Part shown: in pieces, positions 44,417-55,076 of the stretch | How the letters are laid out: every line of letters starts with the position of its first letter | How positions within the stretch are numbered: the first letter of the stretch is position 1 | Assembly: GCF_025989185.1 (NCBI RefSeq) | Contig: NZ_JAPDNT010000005.1 | Coordinates: 167,633-231,632, forward strand | DNA length: 64,000 bases | Source of the DNA: Limobrevibacterium gyesilva | Lineage (GTDB): Bacteria > Pseudomonadota > Alphaproteobacteria > Acetobacterales > Acetobacteraceae | Reading direction: 5' to 3' | Translations under genes and position numbers: made by a program | The notes under the pieces: model-generated | The model's input: the letters and a program-made list of their open reading frames with translations, nothing else | Databases searched by the model: none | Told to the model about the DNA's origin: nothing

Positions 44417-47400
44417 GTCGCTCCCCGTGCGGGAGCGCGGATCGAAACATCAATTCCCGCCGCCAGCCCGTCCAGACCTGGAGTCGCTCCCCGTGCGGGA
44501 GCGCGGATCGAAACCAGACGTTTCCGACGCTCACGGTTGCCGCCCCGCCGTCGCTCCCCGTGCGGGAGCGCGGATCGAAACCAGGTTAGCGGACATCTGC
44601 ACTCTCCACTGTGCGGGCCACGTCGCTCCCCGTGCGGGAGCGCGGATCGAAACCAGGTTACCCGCGCCGTGCGCCTGCCCCGACAACGTCGCTCCCCGTG
44701 CGGGAGCGCGGATCGAAACAAGCTGGCGCCGGGCAGCGTGAACATCGACACATCGTCGCTCCCCGTGCGGGAGCGCGGATCGAAACCGCTTCACCACCAC
44801 GTCGAACAACGCCTGGGTCGTCGCTCCCCGTGCGGGAGCGCGGATCGAAACTGATGATGACCGTCCTCTCTCTCTGCGACTACACGTCGCTCCCCGTGCG
44901 GGAGCGCGGATCGAAACTGCTGAGCCGTTGCCGGCTGGGCACGATCTGACTGTCGCTCCCCGTGCGGGAGCGCGGATCGAAACTCCCTCGATCCGGCGGG
45001 GACCATTCCCTCGCCGAGTCGCTCCCCGTGCGGGAGCGCGGATCGAAACAGCGATCGCGTGGCGGCCTCCGCACAGTCCCTCCGCGTCGCTCCCCGTGCG
45101 GGAGCGCGGATCGAAACTGGCCGAGATCGGCCGGCTGAGCGGGGAGGGCTGAGGTCGCTCCCCGTGCGGGAGCGCGGATCGAAACTCGCGCTACGAGTGC
45201 GTCGCGCCGCCCGCTCCGCGCGTCGCTCCCCGTGCGGGAGCGCGGATCGAAACTCTGCCAGTATTCGCGGGGCCGGGGCGGGGGTGCGGGTCGCTCCCCG
45301 TGCGGGAGCGCGGATCGAAACAGCGCGACAACTGCCGGACTATTCGGCGGATCGTGTCGCTCCCCGTGCGGGAGCGCGGATCGAAACGATATCGCGAACA
45401 AGCATCCGCGCCGCCCGGCAGGTCGCTCCCCGTGCGGGAGCGCGGATCGAAACTGTTTGAGATTGCGCGCCAAATCGCGATGCAGGCGTCGCTCCCCGTG
45501 CGGGAGCGCGGATCGAAACAGGTCAGCCGGTTGATGACCTTGGCGAGGTGTTGTCGCTCCCCGTGCGGGAGCGCGGATCGAAACGTTCTGGAGCCGAAGC
45601 AGGCGCTGCCCGTGACCGGTCGCTCCCCGTGCGGGAGCGCGGATCGAAACTATAAACTCATCGATCTGTTCACTGTTGAACAACGTCGCTCCCCGTGCGG
45701 GAGCGCGGATCGAAACACGACCATTTACGGAAAGTTGAGTGTGCATTGAGTCGCTCCCCGTGCGGGAGCGCGGATCGAAACCACGCCCTCGGCCATTTCG
45801 CTACCTCACCCGAACAGTCGCTCCCCGTGCGGGAGCGCGGATCGAAACACGGTGTCATGTAGCGGTGTCGCGCAACCGACATTGGTCGCTCCCCGTGCGG
45901 GAGCGCGGATCGAAACCGTCAGGCCGAGTCCGTCACCATCGAAGGCCGCGCGTCGCTCCCCGTGCGGGAGCGCGGATCGAAACGAGAACTACCTAGGCGA
46001 CATCTACACGACGAACGTCGTCGCTCCCCGTGCGGGAGCGCGGATCGAAACAGGGTGGCCCGGTGACCGGCGGGGCAGCCGCGGCGGTCGCTCCCCGTGC
46101 GGGAGCGCGGATCGAAACGCAATCGTCATTCTGGTTGACTTAGGAAGACGCGCGTCGCTCCCCGTGCGGGAGCGCGGATCGAAACATCGAGGTCGTGTAT
46201 CAGCAGACCGGCCCGACCGGTGTTGTCGCTCCCCGTGCGGGAGCGCGGATCGAAACATCGACGCCCAGGCGGCGCGGCTGTCCAAGGCGGGTCGCTCCCC
46301 GTGCGGGAGCGCGGATCGAAACGAGATCGTTGATCTGCACCAACAGCTCGTCCGCCGTCGCTCCCCGTGCGGGAGCGCGGATCGAAACGATCAATGGCGT
46401 CGCTAGCCCTTGGTTCCTCAGCCAAAAGTCGCTCCCCGTGCGGGAGCGCGGATCGAAACGATCACCCACACGAGTTGCGCGCGCACGCCGAATTTGCGTC
46501 GCTCCCCGTGCGGGAGCGCGGATCGAAACGATCGGCCATCCATCGGCATCGAAGCCGACCGTCGTCGCTCCCCGTGCGGGAGCGCGGATCGAAACATGCG
46601 TGTGTATTGCGAGCGACGCCGCGCTTGGCGTCGCTCCCCGTGCGGGAGCGCGGATCGAAACAGGTCAGCCGGTTGATGACCTTGGCGAGATGTTCGTCGC
46701 TCCCCGTGCGGGAGCGCGGATCGAAACCACTCGGGACGATCAGACACTCGATGAAGTCGATTGTCGCTCCCCGTGCGGGAGCGCGGATCGAAACGACCAC
46801 CGGCGAGCCGAGCGGACGCGGCGCAGACTGGTTGTCGCTCCCCGTGCGGGAGCGCGGATCGAAACGACCACGGCCAGTCCGAAGCTGTCGTGGTCTGGCG
46901 GTCGCTCCCCGTGCGGGAGCGCGGATCGAAACAAGTGACCAGCGACCCGAAACCCACCCACTGGGGTGTCGCTCCCCGTGCGGGAGCGCGGATCGAAACA
47001 GACGAACTTCGCCATCCGCCCCGAGCCGACCGCGTCGCTCCCCGTGCGGGAGCGCGGATCGAAACCGCCATTTGCGACGCGGAAGCGCGCCTGACCCACT
47101 GTCGCTCCCCGTGCGGGAGCGCGGATCGAAACATCGCCAAGCAACGCGATCTCATCGGCGCCAACGTCGCTCCCCGTGCGGGAGCGCGGATCGAAACAGC
47201 AACGCATCGCCGGAGAACCCGTCGACCTCGCGTCGCTCCCCGTGCGGGAGCGCGGATCGAAACTTAGACATGCCGCTTCCTTCGCGTTGCCTTCTCGTCG
47301 CTCCCCGTGCGGGAGCGCGGATCGAAACCCGCAGACCAGGCAGCGAGCGCCATCTGTGCTCGGTCGCTCCCCGTGCGGGAGCGCGGATCGAAACCGGATC

Positions 47401-50400
47401 TCGGGCAACGGCGCCGCCGGCGGTTACGGCGTCGCTCCCCGTGCGGGAGCGCGGATCGAAACCGGGCGGTCGTGTCGCTGCCCGGCACCCAGCCGGAGGT
47501 CGCTCCCCGTGCGGGAGCGCGGATCGAAACAACCTGATCGAGCAGGCGTGGTACAGCGCCTCGCAGGTCGCTCCCCGTGCGGGAGCGCGGATCGAAACTT
47601 TGTGGCCGACGCCAGCGGCCCGGGACTATCGGGGTCGCTCCCCGTGCGGGAGCGCGGATCGAAACTTGCTGGCGCGGACTAATCTGACGACTGCGGCGAG
47701 TCGCTCCCCGTGCGGGAGCGCGGATCGAAACCAGGTGTTGGTGTAGCCGTGGTCAAAAGCTTGTTGTCGCTCCCCGTGCGGGAGCGCGGATCGAAACCTT
47801 ACCAAGGCACGGGGAGTCCTGCCGCGACATTAGTCGCTCCCCGTGCGGGAGCGCGGATCGAAACCCGGCGGCAGGGTGCGCGTCAGAGTCAGGTACAGCG
47901 TCGCTCCCCGTGCGGGAGCGCGGATCGAAACATCGCGGTGGACGGCCAGCCCTACACCGGGGCAAGTCGCTCCCCGTGCGGGAGCGCGGATCGAAACAGC
48001 CAGTTTGGTCTGTGGTGGGCTCTTGGTGTACGTCGCTCCCCGTGCGGGAGCGCGGATCGAAACAGCGATGCGGTCGAGGCCGGCCTTGAAGCTGCTTGTC
48101 GCTCCCCGTGCGGGAGCGCGGATCGAAACCTCGGCCAGCCGGATCGAGGGGCCGCTTACGGTCGTCGCTCCCCGTGCGGGAGCGCGGATCGAAACTCCGG
48201 AACGTCGTTGAGGGCCCAGATAGACGCCGCGTCGCTCCCCGTGCGGGAGCGCGGATCGAAACAGCAATCTCGCTGAGGCCGCGGCCTACGCGCTCAAGTC
48301 GCTCCCCGTGCGGGAGCGCGGATCGAAACCGCGAGCCTTGCCCGCCACACTCGACCCACCTCCGTCGCTCCCCGTGCGGGAGCGCGGATCGAAACTCCCT
48401 GCCCGGCCTGCTCATCGGCACCGGCCTCGTCGCTCCCCGTGCGGGAGCGCGGATCGAAACAGCAAGACGATCCCACATCGCCACCGCAACCGAGGGTCGC
48501 TCCCCGTGCGGGAGCGCGGATCGAAACTCCATGTCGCTCACGCGGCCCGCTCCGCCACCTCGTCGCTCCCCGTGCGGGAGCGCGGATCGAAACCTTGAGT
48601 GTCTGGAGGTGGAAGTAGACGCGGGCGGTCGCTCCCCGTGCGGGAGCGCGGATCGAAACATTGCTCACGTCGCAACCCTGGCGGCGGAAGTCGTCGCTCC
48701 CCGTGCGGGAGCGCGGATCGAAACGGCGCGGACATCTCCCTGTCCGCAACCGGCGACCGTCGCTCCCCGTGCGGGAGCGCGGATCGAAACTTTGTTAGAC
48801 CCCAGCGAAGATGATCTTGTTGACGTCGCTCCCCGTGCGGGAGCGCGGATCGAAACATCAACCAGACCATGCCGGCCTTGGTGGCGCAGGCGTCGCTCCC
48901 CGTGCGGGAGCGCGGATCGAAACTCCTTGCCTGGGCTGCTCATCGGCACCGGCTTGGCGTCGCTCCCCGTGCGGGAGCGCGGATCGAAACTATTTCATGG
49001 ACGACGGCAACCAAGCAGAATGGGGTCGCTCCCCGTGCGGGAGCGCGGATCGAAACCGCCTGAGCAAGAAGCCGCCCCACACCGCGAGGGCGTCGCTCCC
49101 CGTGCGGGAGCGCGGATCGAAACCGTCACTCGGCGGCGCGGAAGTGCCGCTCGTAGGGTCGCTCCCCGTGCGGGAGCGCGGATCGAAACGTTGCGGTCAT
49201 AGTGTGCAAACTCTGCATCCGACGTCGCTCCCCGTGCGGGAGCGCGGATCGAAACAGTCGGACCGTTCCACGCAAAGTGGCAATCGGGGGTCGCTCCCCG
49301 TGCGGGAGCGCGGATCGAAACTGGGCCTTCGAGGGCTTCGCGTCGGATGCGCGCCTGTCGCTCCCCGTGCGGGAGCGCGGATCGAAACCGGCACCTATGT
49401 CACCGGTCATATTGTGCGCAACGTCGCTCCCCGTGCGGGAGCGCGGATCGAAACGGCAAGATCGCGACGATGTGGAATGCGTATCTCGCGTCGCTCCCCG
49501 TGCGGGAGCGCGGATCGAAACTCCGAGCGTGTGATGTCGTGATACCCGCGACTGAGTCGCTCCCCGTGCGGGAGCGCGGATCGAAACCAGCCTATCTGCG
49601 AGAAGTCGTTCCCGTTCGAGCGTCGCTCCCCGTGCGGGAGCGCGGATCGAAACCGCCATGCGCAGGGCTTCGCACGCGCGAATGAGGCGTCGCTCCCCGT
49701 GCGGGAGCGCGGATCGAAACGCGTCGAACGTCGTTCCTGCGCGATTCCACAGCGGTCGCTCCCCGTGCGGGAGCGCGGATCGAAACAAGGCTGGCCAGCG
49801 GGGGGCGCTGTGATGCCGGTTGTCGCTCCCCGTGCGGGAGCGCGGATCGAAACGCGATCTGGCCGCTCTGGATTGTGGTTTCCGGGTGTCGCTCCCCGTG
49901 CGGGAGCGCGGATCGAAACCTTTTCGAGAGTTACGAAATCACCTGCGGGGGGCGTCGCTCCCCGTGCGGGAGCGCGGATCGAAACCGCCTGTGCGCGGCA
50001 CGGTGATGTGATCGCAAGCGTCGCTCCCCGTGCGGGAGCGCGGATCGAAACGCGGTTTACCAGTGGAAGACGTCCGGCGTTCCGGCGGTCGCTCCCCGTG
50101 CGGGAGCGCGGATCGAAACTCCTCATACTCAATCTGGCGAAGGCGGGCGACGTGTCGCTCCCCGTGCGGGAGCGCGGATCGAAACAATTCACCTCTTACA
50201 AAGCTGGCAGGATTTGCTTGTCGCTCCCCGTGCGGGAGCGCGGATCGAAACCAGCATGGGCGTCTGTGCCATTTACATTTTCCTTGTCGCTCCCCGTGCG
50301 GGAGCGCGGATCGAAACGGGGGCTTGCTCCATCAAGGCGATGAGTCGCCGTACGTCGCTCCCCGTGCGGGAGCGCGGATCGAAACAAGCGGAATATGGCG

Positions 50401-51716
50401 GACGCCCTGGCCCACCACGTCGCTCCCCGTGCGGGAGCGCGGATCGAAACCAGTCTTTGATGCCCGTATCCGGCCGCGCCACACGTCGCTCCCCGTGCGG
50501 GAGCGCGGATCGAAACAAGTTCGCGACCCTTGACGCCGTGAACGATATGATGTCGCTCCCCGTGCGGGAGCGCGGATCGAAACGCGATCAGCGTGAGCGA
50601 ATTGATGTCGGTTCCGTTGTCGCTCCCCGTGCGGGAGCGCGGATCGAAACTACCGGTTCCGCCGGCGGGGCTCGGCCGAGGAGATGTCGCTCCCCGTGCG
50701 GGAGCGCGGATCGAAACCCATCGTCCGGCACATGGACGATGGCACCGACGAGTCGCTCCCCGTGCGGGAGCGCGGATCGAAACGTTGAAGCCTTGATCTC
50801 GCGCATGGTCTTGCCAGGTCGCTCCCCGTGCGGGAGCGCGGATCGAAACTAGGCTACCAACGCGACCGCCAGCCGGGCCCGGGCGTCGCTCCCCGTGCGG
50901 GAGCGCGGATCGAAACCTTCCACAACAATTTCGGGGTTTAGGTTGACAGCGCGTCGCTCCCCGTGCGGGAGCGCGGATCGAAACACCAGCGTCGTGACAA
51001 TGGCGGCGCCAACGAGAAGTCGCTCCCCGTGCGGGAGCGCGGATCGAAACGGCAATCGACACAAGCGCCGCCAGAATTTTCGCGTCGCTCCCCGTGCGGG
51101 AGCGCGGATCGAAACATTGGCGTGACGGAGAAAGCCACGGTCGACGGAAGTCGCTCCCCGTGCGGGAGCGCGGATCGAAACTTGGCACCCGCCTGCCGCT
51201 CGCGCCTGACCACCTCGTCGCTCCCCGTGCGGGAGCGCGGATCGAAACTTCCGTTGCCCGCGCCGCCGAGTGCGGGGTTCGGACGTCGCTCCCCGTGCGG
51301 GAGCGCGGATCGAAACTGCCAGCCAGACGAGCGTCATGTAGGCTCGCACGTCGCTCCCCGTGCGGGAGCGCGGATCGAAACAAATCGTGATTTGCAAGCG
51401 CAAGGCTCGCGCCGTTGTCGCTCCCCGTGCGGGAGCGCGGATCGAAACGCGTTCGGCGCCGCGATCCTCGGCCAGAACTACAGTCGCTCCCCGTGCGGGA
51501 GCGCGGATCGAAACGGTTGGATCGTGGCAGGACGGCCGATGTCTGGCGAGTCGCTCCCCGTGCGGGAGCGCGGATCGAAACAGGTCAACGTCTTGCTGCT
51601 GGTTGTGAAGCTGCTGTCGCTCCCCGTGCGGGAGCGCGGATCGAAACGAGGATTTGCCGCTCGTTGATCATCCGAAGGCCGGGCGTCGCTCCCCGTGCGG
51701 GAGCGCGGATCGAAAC
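44417..51716 (+). CRISPR. Type I-C CRISPR array, 110 repeats / 109 spacers
   Basis: 32-bp repeat beginning GTCGCTCCCCGTGC and ending GCGGATCGAAAC. CGCTCCC and GGGAGCG form a 7-bp hairpin with a 5-nt loop, leaving the 11-nt handle CGGATCGAAAC after Cas5c cleavage. I counted 110 repeats; mean spacer length is then 34.7 nt, mostly 33-36 with some 39-40. I saw no base change in any repeat, including the last. All apparent ORFs inside are products of the repeat. Two pairs of near-identical spacers occur (17/34 and 60/68). Confidence 0.98.
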
Positions 51717-51745
51717 CATCCGCAGGGGTTCGGGCAGCACGGCGA

Positions 51746-51831
51746 TGTAAATCGGCGCCACCCGGTAACCCCTGCGATGCCAACCGAATCAATGGCTTAG
51801 CGCGCCGATCGGCGTCGGGACCCCACGCCGA
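51746..51831 (-). repeat. Right copy of 86-bp inverted repeat flanking CRISPR-Cas
   Basis: Inverted relative to 35812-35897. It begins 30 bp after the last CRISPR repeat and ends 22 bp before the LysR gene stop. Translated outward, both copies read a similar ~28-residue string (CKSAPPGNPCDANRINGLAR versus CKSAPSGDPCDLCRINSVAR, then RSASGPHA), so it may be the remnant of a gene or of a transposon end. Family not recognised. Confidence 0.8.
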
Positions 51832-51852
51832 AACACACCAGAAGCTCATATG

Positions 51853-52785
51853 TCACGCCAACCGCGCTCCCGACCACTGGCCGCGAACCACCAAATCTCG
51901 TGCAGCCTCCTCCACGAGTGACACGACTGTCGCTGCCGCCGGGGACAGCGTCGCTTCCGCCGCGTGACACAACACGATGCTGCGATGGCAGCCCCCCTCT
52001 GCAAAGGGCTTCACCCGGACGCGGCCCTGGTTGATATCCATCCGAAGGCAGCCGCCGGGAAGGAGCGAGACGCCAAGTCCCGCCTCGACGCACTGCGTGA
52101 TCAGGGCGATGGCATCGACCTCGTATTTGACGTTCAAGGGCAAGGAGCGTGAACGAAAATGTCCTTCGGCCGCGGCGCGCAAGCCATTGCCGACCGAGGG
52201 CAGGATGAATTCGTGCCTGGATGCCTCGATGAACGAAATATGGATCCCGCGCGCCTTCTCACCCCGTCGGACCGGCTCGACGAAGAGAAGCTCTTCCTCC
52301 AGTAGGGGCTGGCAGAAGAGGCCCGAGGCCGAGCGCGGGCTCGCCATAATCGCGAAGTCCAGCTTGCCGGCGCGGATATTGCCACTGAGCACATGGCTAT
52401 GCTCCTGCTTGAGCTCCAGGCGCACGTCGGGGTAACGCTCGGTCGTTAGTTGCAGCATCGGCAGGGCAAGCACCGTCATCAGGCTGTGCGGCAGGCCGAC
52501 GGTCACCACGCCGGATGGCCGTTCAACCGCCTTGCGCACGTCGAGCCTGGCGCGGTCAAGCTGCTTGAAGATGATCTGGCAATGCTCGTAGAGCCGCGCT
52601 CCCGCCTCCGTCGTTGCGACGCCCTTGGCCGAGCGCTGCAGCAGGGGAGTGCCGAGTTCTTCTTCCAGCGCCTGGATGCTCTTGCTGAGGGCCGGCTGGG
52701 CGACGTTCAGGCTGTGGGCCGCTCTGCTGATGCTCTTGGCCTCAACGATATTGCTGAAATAGCGAAGCTTGCGGAGGTCGATCAT
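51853..52785 (-). CDS. LysR family transcriptional regulator
   Basis: 310 residues. N-terminal winged helix-turn-helix: MIDLRKLRYFSNIVEAKSIS, RAAHSLNVAQPALSKSIQAL, LLQRSAKGVATTEAGARLYE; then the LysR substrate-binding domain (VTVGLPHSLMTVLALPMLQL, CVEAGLGVSLLPGG). Divergent from the catabolic operon beginning at 52970; the gap contains a perfect palindrome with T-N11-A spacing (52815-52837), a likely operator. Confidence 0.92.
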   Translation of the reverse strand: MIDLRKLRYFSNIVEAKSISRAAHSLNVAQPALSKSIQALEEELGTPLLQRSAKGVATTEAGARLYEHCQIIFKQLDRARLDVRKAVERPSGVVTVGLPHSLMTVLALPMLQLTTERYPDVRLELKQEHSHVLSGNIRAGKLDFAIMASPRSASGLFCQPLLEEELLFVEPVRRGEKARGIHISFIEASRHEFILPSVGNGLRAAAEGHFRSRSLPLNVKYEVDAIALITQCVEAGLGVSLLPGGCLRMDINQGRVRVKPFAEGGCHRSIVLCHAAEATLSPAAATVVSLVEEAARDLVVRGQWSGARLA

Positions 52786-52814
52786 CTGCGTGGCCGTCGG
52801 TGATACGCGCGAAA

Positions 52815-52837
52815 GGGCATTCCTTCGAGGAATGCCC
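52815..52837. promoter_or_regulatory. LysR-type operator candidate
   Basis: GGGCATTCC, 5-nt loop, GGAATGCCC: a perfect 9-bp dyad containing ATTCC-N5-GGAAT, which fits the T-N11-A box of LysR regulators. It lies 30 nt before the LysR gene start and upstream of the divergent operon. Confidence 0.6.
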
Positions 52838-52969
52838 TCCTAACAACATGATATTTGTCGACTTGGCAAGCGAGGGATGGAATACGCGCGTCGCCATCGC
52901 GAATGCCAGGCTGGAACTCGGCGGAGCGACAGCGGCGAAGTGATAACCTTCTCTCATAGGCGCTTGCCA

Positions 52970-53851
52970 ATGCCTGTTAATCGCTCTCCATCGATGCGCA
53001 GTAAGCTCTTCGTGCCGGGCTCCCGGCCGGAGCTTTTCGACAAGGCCTGGCAATCGGCGGCCGACGCGATCTCCCTCGATCTCGAGGATGCAGTCACGGC
53101 CGACCGCAAGGCCGAGGCGCGCGGCTATGTGGCGCAAGCGCTGGGCCGCCACGCTGACGACGACAAGATCGCCATCGTGCGGGTCAATCCCTGGGGCGAG
53201 GCGCTGTTTGCCGACGACATGGCGGCCGTGGTGCGGCCCGGTCTCGACATCGTCAATCTGCCGAAGATCGAAAGCATTGAGCCGATCATCGAGGCCGCGC
53301 GCCTGCTCGACAGGCTCGAGCGTGAACGGGGGATCGACCGGCCGATCGGCATCCTCGCCAATATCGAGACACCGCGCGGCCTGCGCATGGCCGCCGAGAT
53401 CGCGCTGGTCCATAAGCGCGTCATCGGCTTGCAACTCGGCTTCGGCGATCTCTTGGAACCGCTGGCGATCGAGCGCAGCCCGGCCGCGCTCGTGCCGGTG
53501 CGGCTGGCGGTCCGCTTTGCGGCGGCCGAGGCCGGAATTGACGCCTATGACGGTGCTTTCGTCGCAGTATCGGATAGCGAGGCCTATCGCGCTGACGCCG
53601 AGGCGGCCCGCGCGCTCGGCCTCGCCGGCAAAAGCTGCGTCCATCCGAGCCAGATCACGACCGCCAATGCGGTCTTCTTCCCGCGCCCGGCGGAAATTGA
53701 GAATGCGCGGCGGATCGTCGACAGGGCCGACGAGATGCTGGCGCGCGGCGTCGGCGCCTTCACCGTCGATGGAGTCATGGCCGACGGACCGTTCATCGAC
53801 CGGGCCCGCGCGGTGCTGAAGATCGTCCAATCGGCAGACCAGCATGTCTGA
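52970..53851 (+). CDS. HpcH/HpaI aldolase/citrate lyase family, CitE-like CoA-ester lyase
   Basis: 293 residues with the CitE-like fold: RSKLFVPGSRPELFDKAWQS, DAISLDLEDAVTADRKAEAR (acidic metal/substrate residues), IVRVNPWGEALFADDM, DIVNLPKIESIEPI, ANIETPRGLRMAAEIAL and GKSCVHPSQITTANAVFFPR. Family members cleave malyl-, citramalyl- or related CoA esters to acetyl-CoA plus an oxoacid. First gene of the operon; the CaiB gene overlaps its end by eight bases, suggesting that it acts on the CoA ester that CaiB makes. Confidence 0.9.
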   Translation: MPVNRSPSMRSKLFVPGSRPELFDKAWQSAADAISLDLEDAVTADRKAEARGYVAQALGRHADDDKIAIVRVNPWGEALFADDMAAVVRPGLDIVNLPKIESIEPIIEAARLLDRLERERGIDRPIGILANIETPRGLRMAAEIALVHKRVIGLQLGFGDLLEPLAIERSPAALVPVRLAVRFAAAEAGIDAYDGAFVAVSDSEAYRADAEAARALGLAGKSCVHPSQITTANAVFFPRPAEIENARRIVDRADEMLARGVGAFTVDGVMADGPFIDRARAVLKIVQSADQHV

Positions 53852-55076
53852 GGCCATGAATACCGAGAGCGCTGCGCCTATGGCCGAAGGCCCGCTGAAG
53901 GGCCTGCGCGTCATTGACAGCGCGACGCTGTTCGCCGGGCCGATCATCTCGACGCTGATGGGCGATTTCGGTGCCGATGTCATTAAGATCGAGCACCCGA
54001 GCGGCGATCCGCTGCGCAACATGGGTGCCAAGAAGGGCGGGCACGGCCTTTGGTGGAAGACCACGGCGCGCAACAAGCGCTGTATCGCGCTCGACCTCAA
54101 GGCCGCCGAGGACGCAGAAATCTTCAAGGCGCTGGTCGCAGATGCCGATATCCTCGTCGAGAATTTCCGCACCGGCACGCTGGAGAGCTGGGGCCTGGGT
54201 TGGGACGTCCTCTCCAAGATCAACCCGCGCCTCGTCATGGTGCGGGTGACGGGTTTCGGCCAGACTGGGCCCTATAACCGCCGCGCCGGCTTCGGCACGC
54301 TGGCCGAGGCGATGTCGGGTTTCGCTCATATCACCGGCCAGCCCGATGGCCCGCCGACCCTGCCGCCCTTTGGCCTCGCCGACGGCATCGCCGCCTATTA
54401 CGGCTGTTTCGCCTCGATGTTCGCGATCTACGAGCGCGATATCGGCGGCAGCGGTCAGGGCCAGTACATCGACCTCGCCATCTACGAGCCAATCTTCGCC
54501 TTGCTCGGTCCGCAGCCGATCATCTTCGACCAGCTCGGCATCATCCAGAACCGCACCGGCAACCGCTCAGTCAACAATGCCCCGCGCAATGCCTATCGCA
54601 CCCGCGACGGCCGCTGGGTGGCGCTCTCGGCGGCGGCGCCGAGCATCGTCAAGCGCGTGCTCGACCTGACCGGCGGTCCGGGGACGGCCGATGACCCGCG
54701 CTTCCAGACGAATCTCGACCGCATCAAGTATGTCGAGGAGATCGATGCAATCGTCGGCGGCTGGATCGCAAGGCACGACCTGCAAGAGGTGCTGGAGATC
54801 TTCGAGCGGGTCGAGGCAGCGATCGCACCGATCTACGATATCGAGCAGATCTTCCACGACCCGCAATACATCGCGCGCAACTCCGTCGTATCGGTGCCCG
54901 ACGAGGATCTCGGCCCGGTCAGGATGCAGAATGTCTTTCCGGTGATGTCGCGCACGCCCGGTGCCATCCGCTCCACTGGCGGCAGGGTCGACCAGCATCG
55001 CGACGAGATCCTAGACGAGCTGCGGGCGGCAGGCAGGCTGCCGGCGTTCGGCACGCGAGCGGAGGGGGAACGATGA
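53844..55076 (+). CDS. CaiB/BaiF family CoA-transferase (class III)
   Basis: 410 residues: PLKGLRVIDSATLFAGPIIS, GDFGADVIKIEHPSGDPLRN, VENFRTGTLESWGLGWDVLS, NPRLVMVRVTGFGQTGPYNR, and the catalytic Asp in PPFGLADGIAAYYGCFASMF. It moves CoA from a donor such as succinyl-CoA to a carboxylic acid. Placed between a CitE-like lyase and a deacetylase-fold amide hydrolase; substrate not determinable. Confidence 0.92.
   Translation: MSEAMNTESAAPMAEGPLKGLRVIDSATLFAGPIISTLMGDFGADVIKIEHPSGDPLRNMGAKKGGHGLWWKTTARNKRCIALDLKAAEDAEIFKALVADADILVENFRTGTLESWGLGWDVLSKINPRLVMVRVTGFGQTGPYNRRAGFGTLAEAMSGFAHITGQPDGPPTLPPFGLADGIAAYYGCFASMFAIYERDIGGSGQGQYIDLAIYEPIFALLGPQPIIFDQLGIIQNRTGNRSVNNAPRNAYRTRDGRWVALSAAAPSIVKRVLDLTGGPGTADDPRFQTNLDRIKYVEEIDAIVGGWIARHDLQEVLEIFERVEAAIAPIYDIEQIFHDPQYIARNSVVSVPDEDLGPVRMQNVFPVMSRTPGAIRSTGGRVDQHRDEILDELRAAGRLPAFGTRAEGER

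Noticed and set aside
44311..51849. Dozens of long ORFs on both strands with repeating peptides such as [29 protein letters not shown]
   Set aside because: They are translations of the CRISPR repeat, which happens to be open in several frames. None has a start signal or family match.
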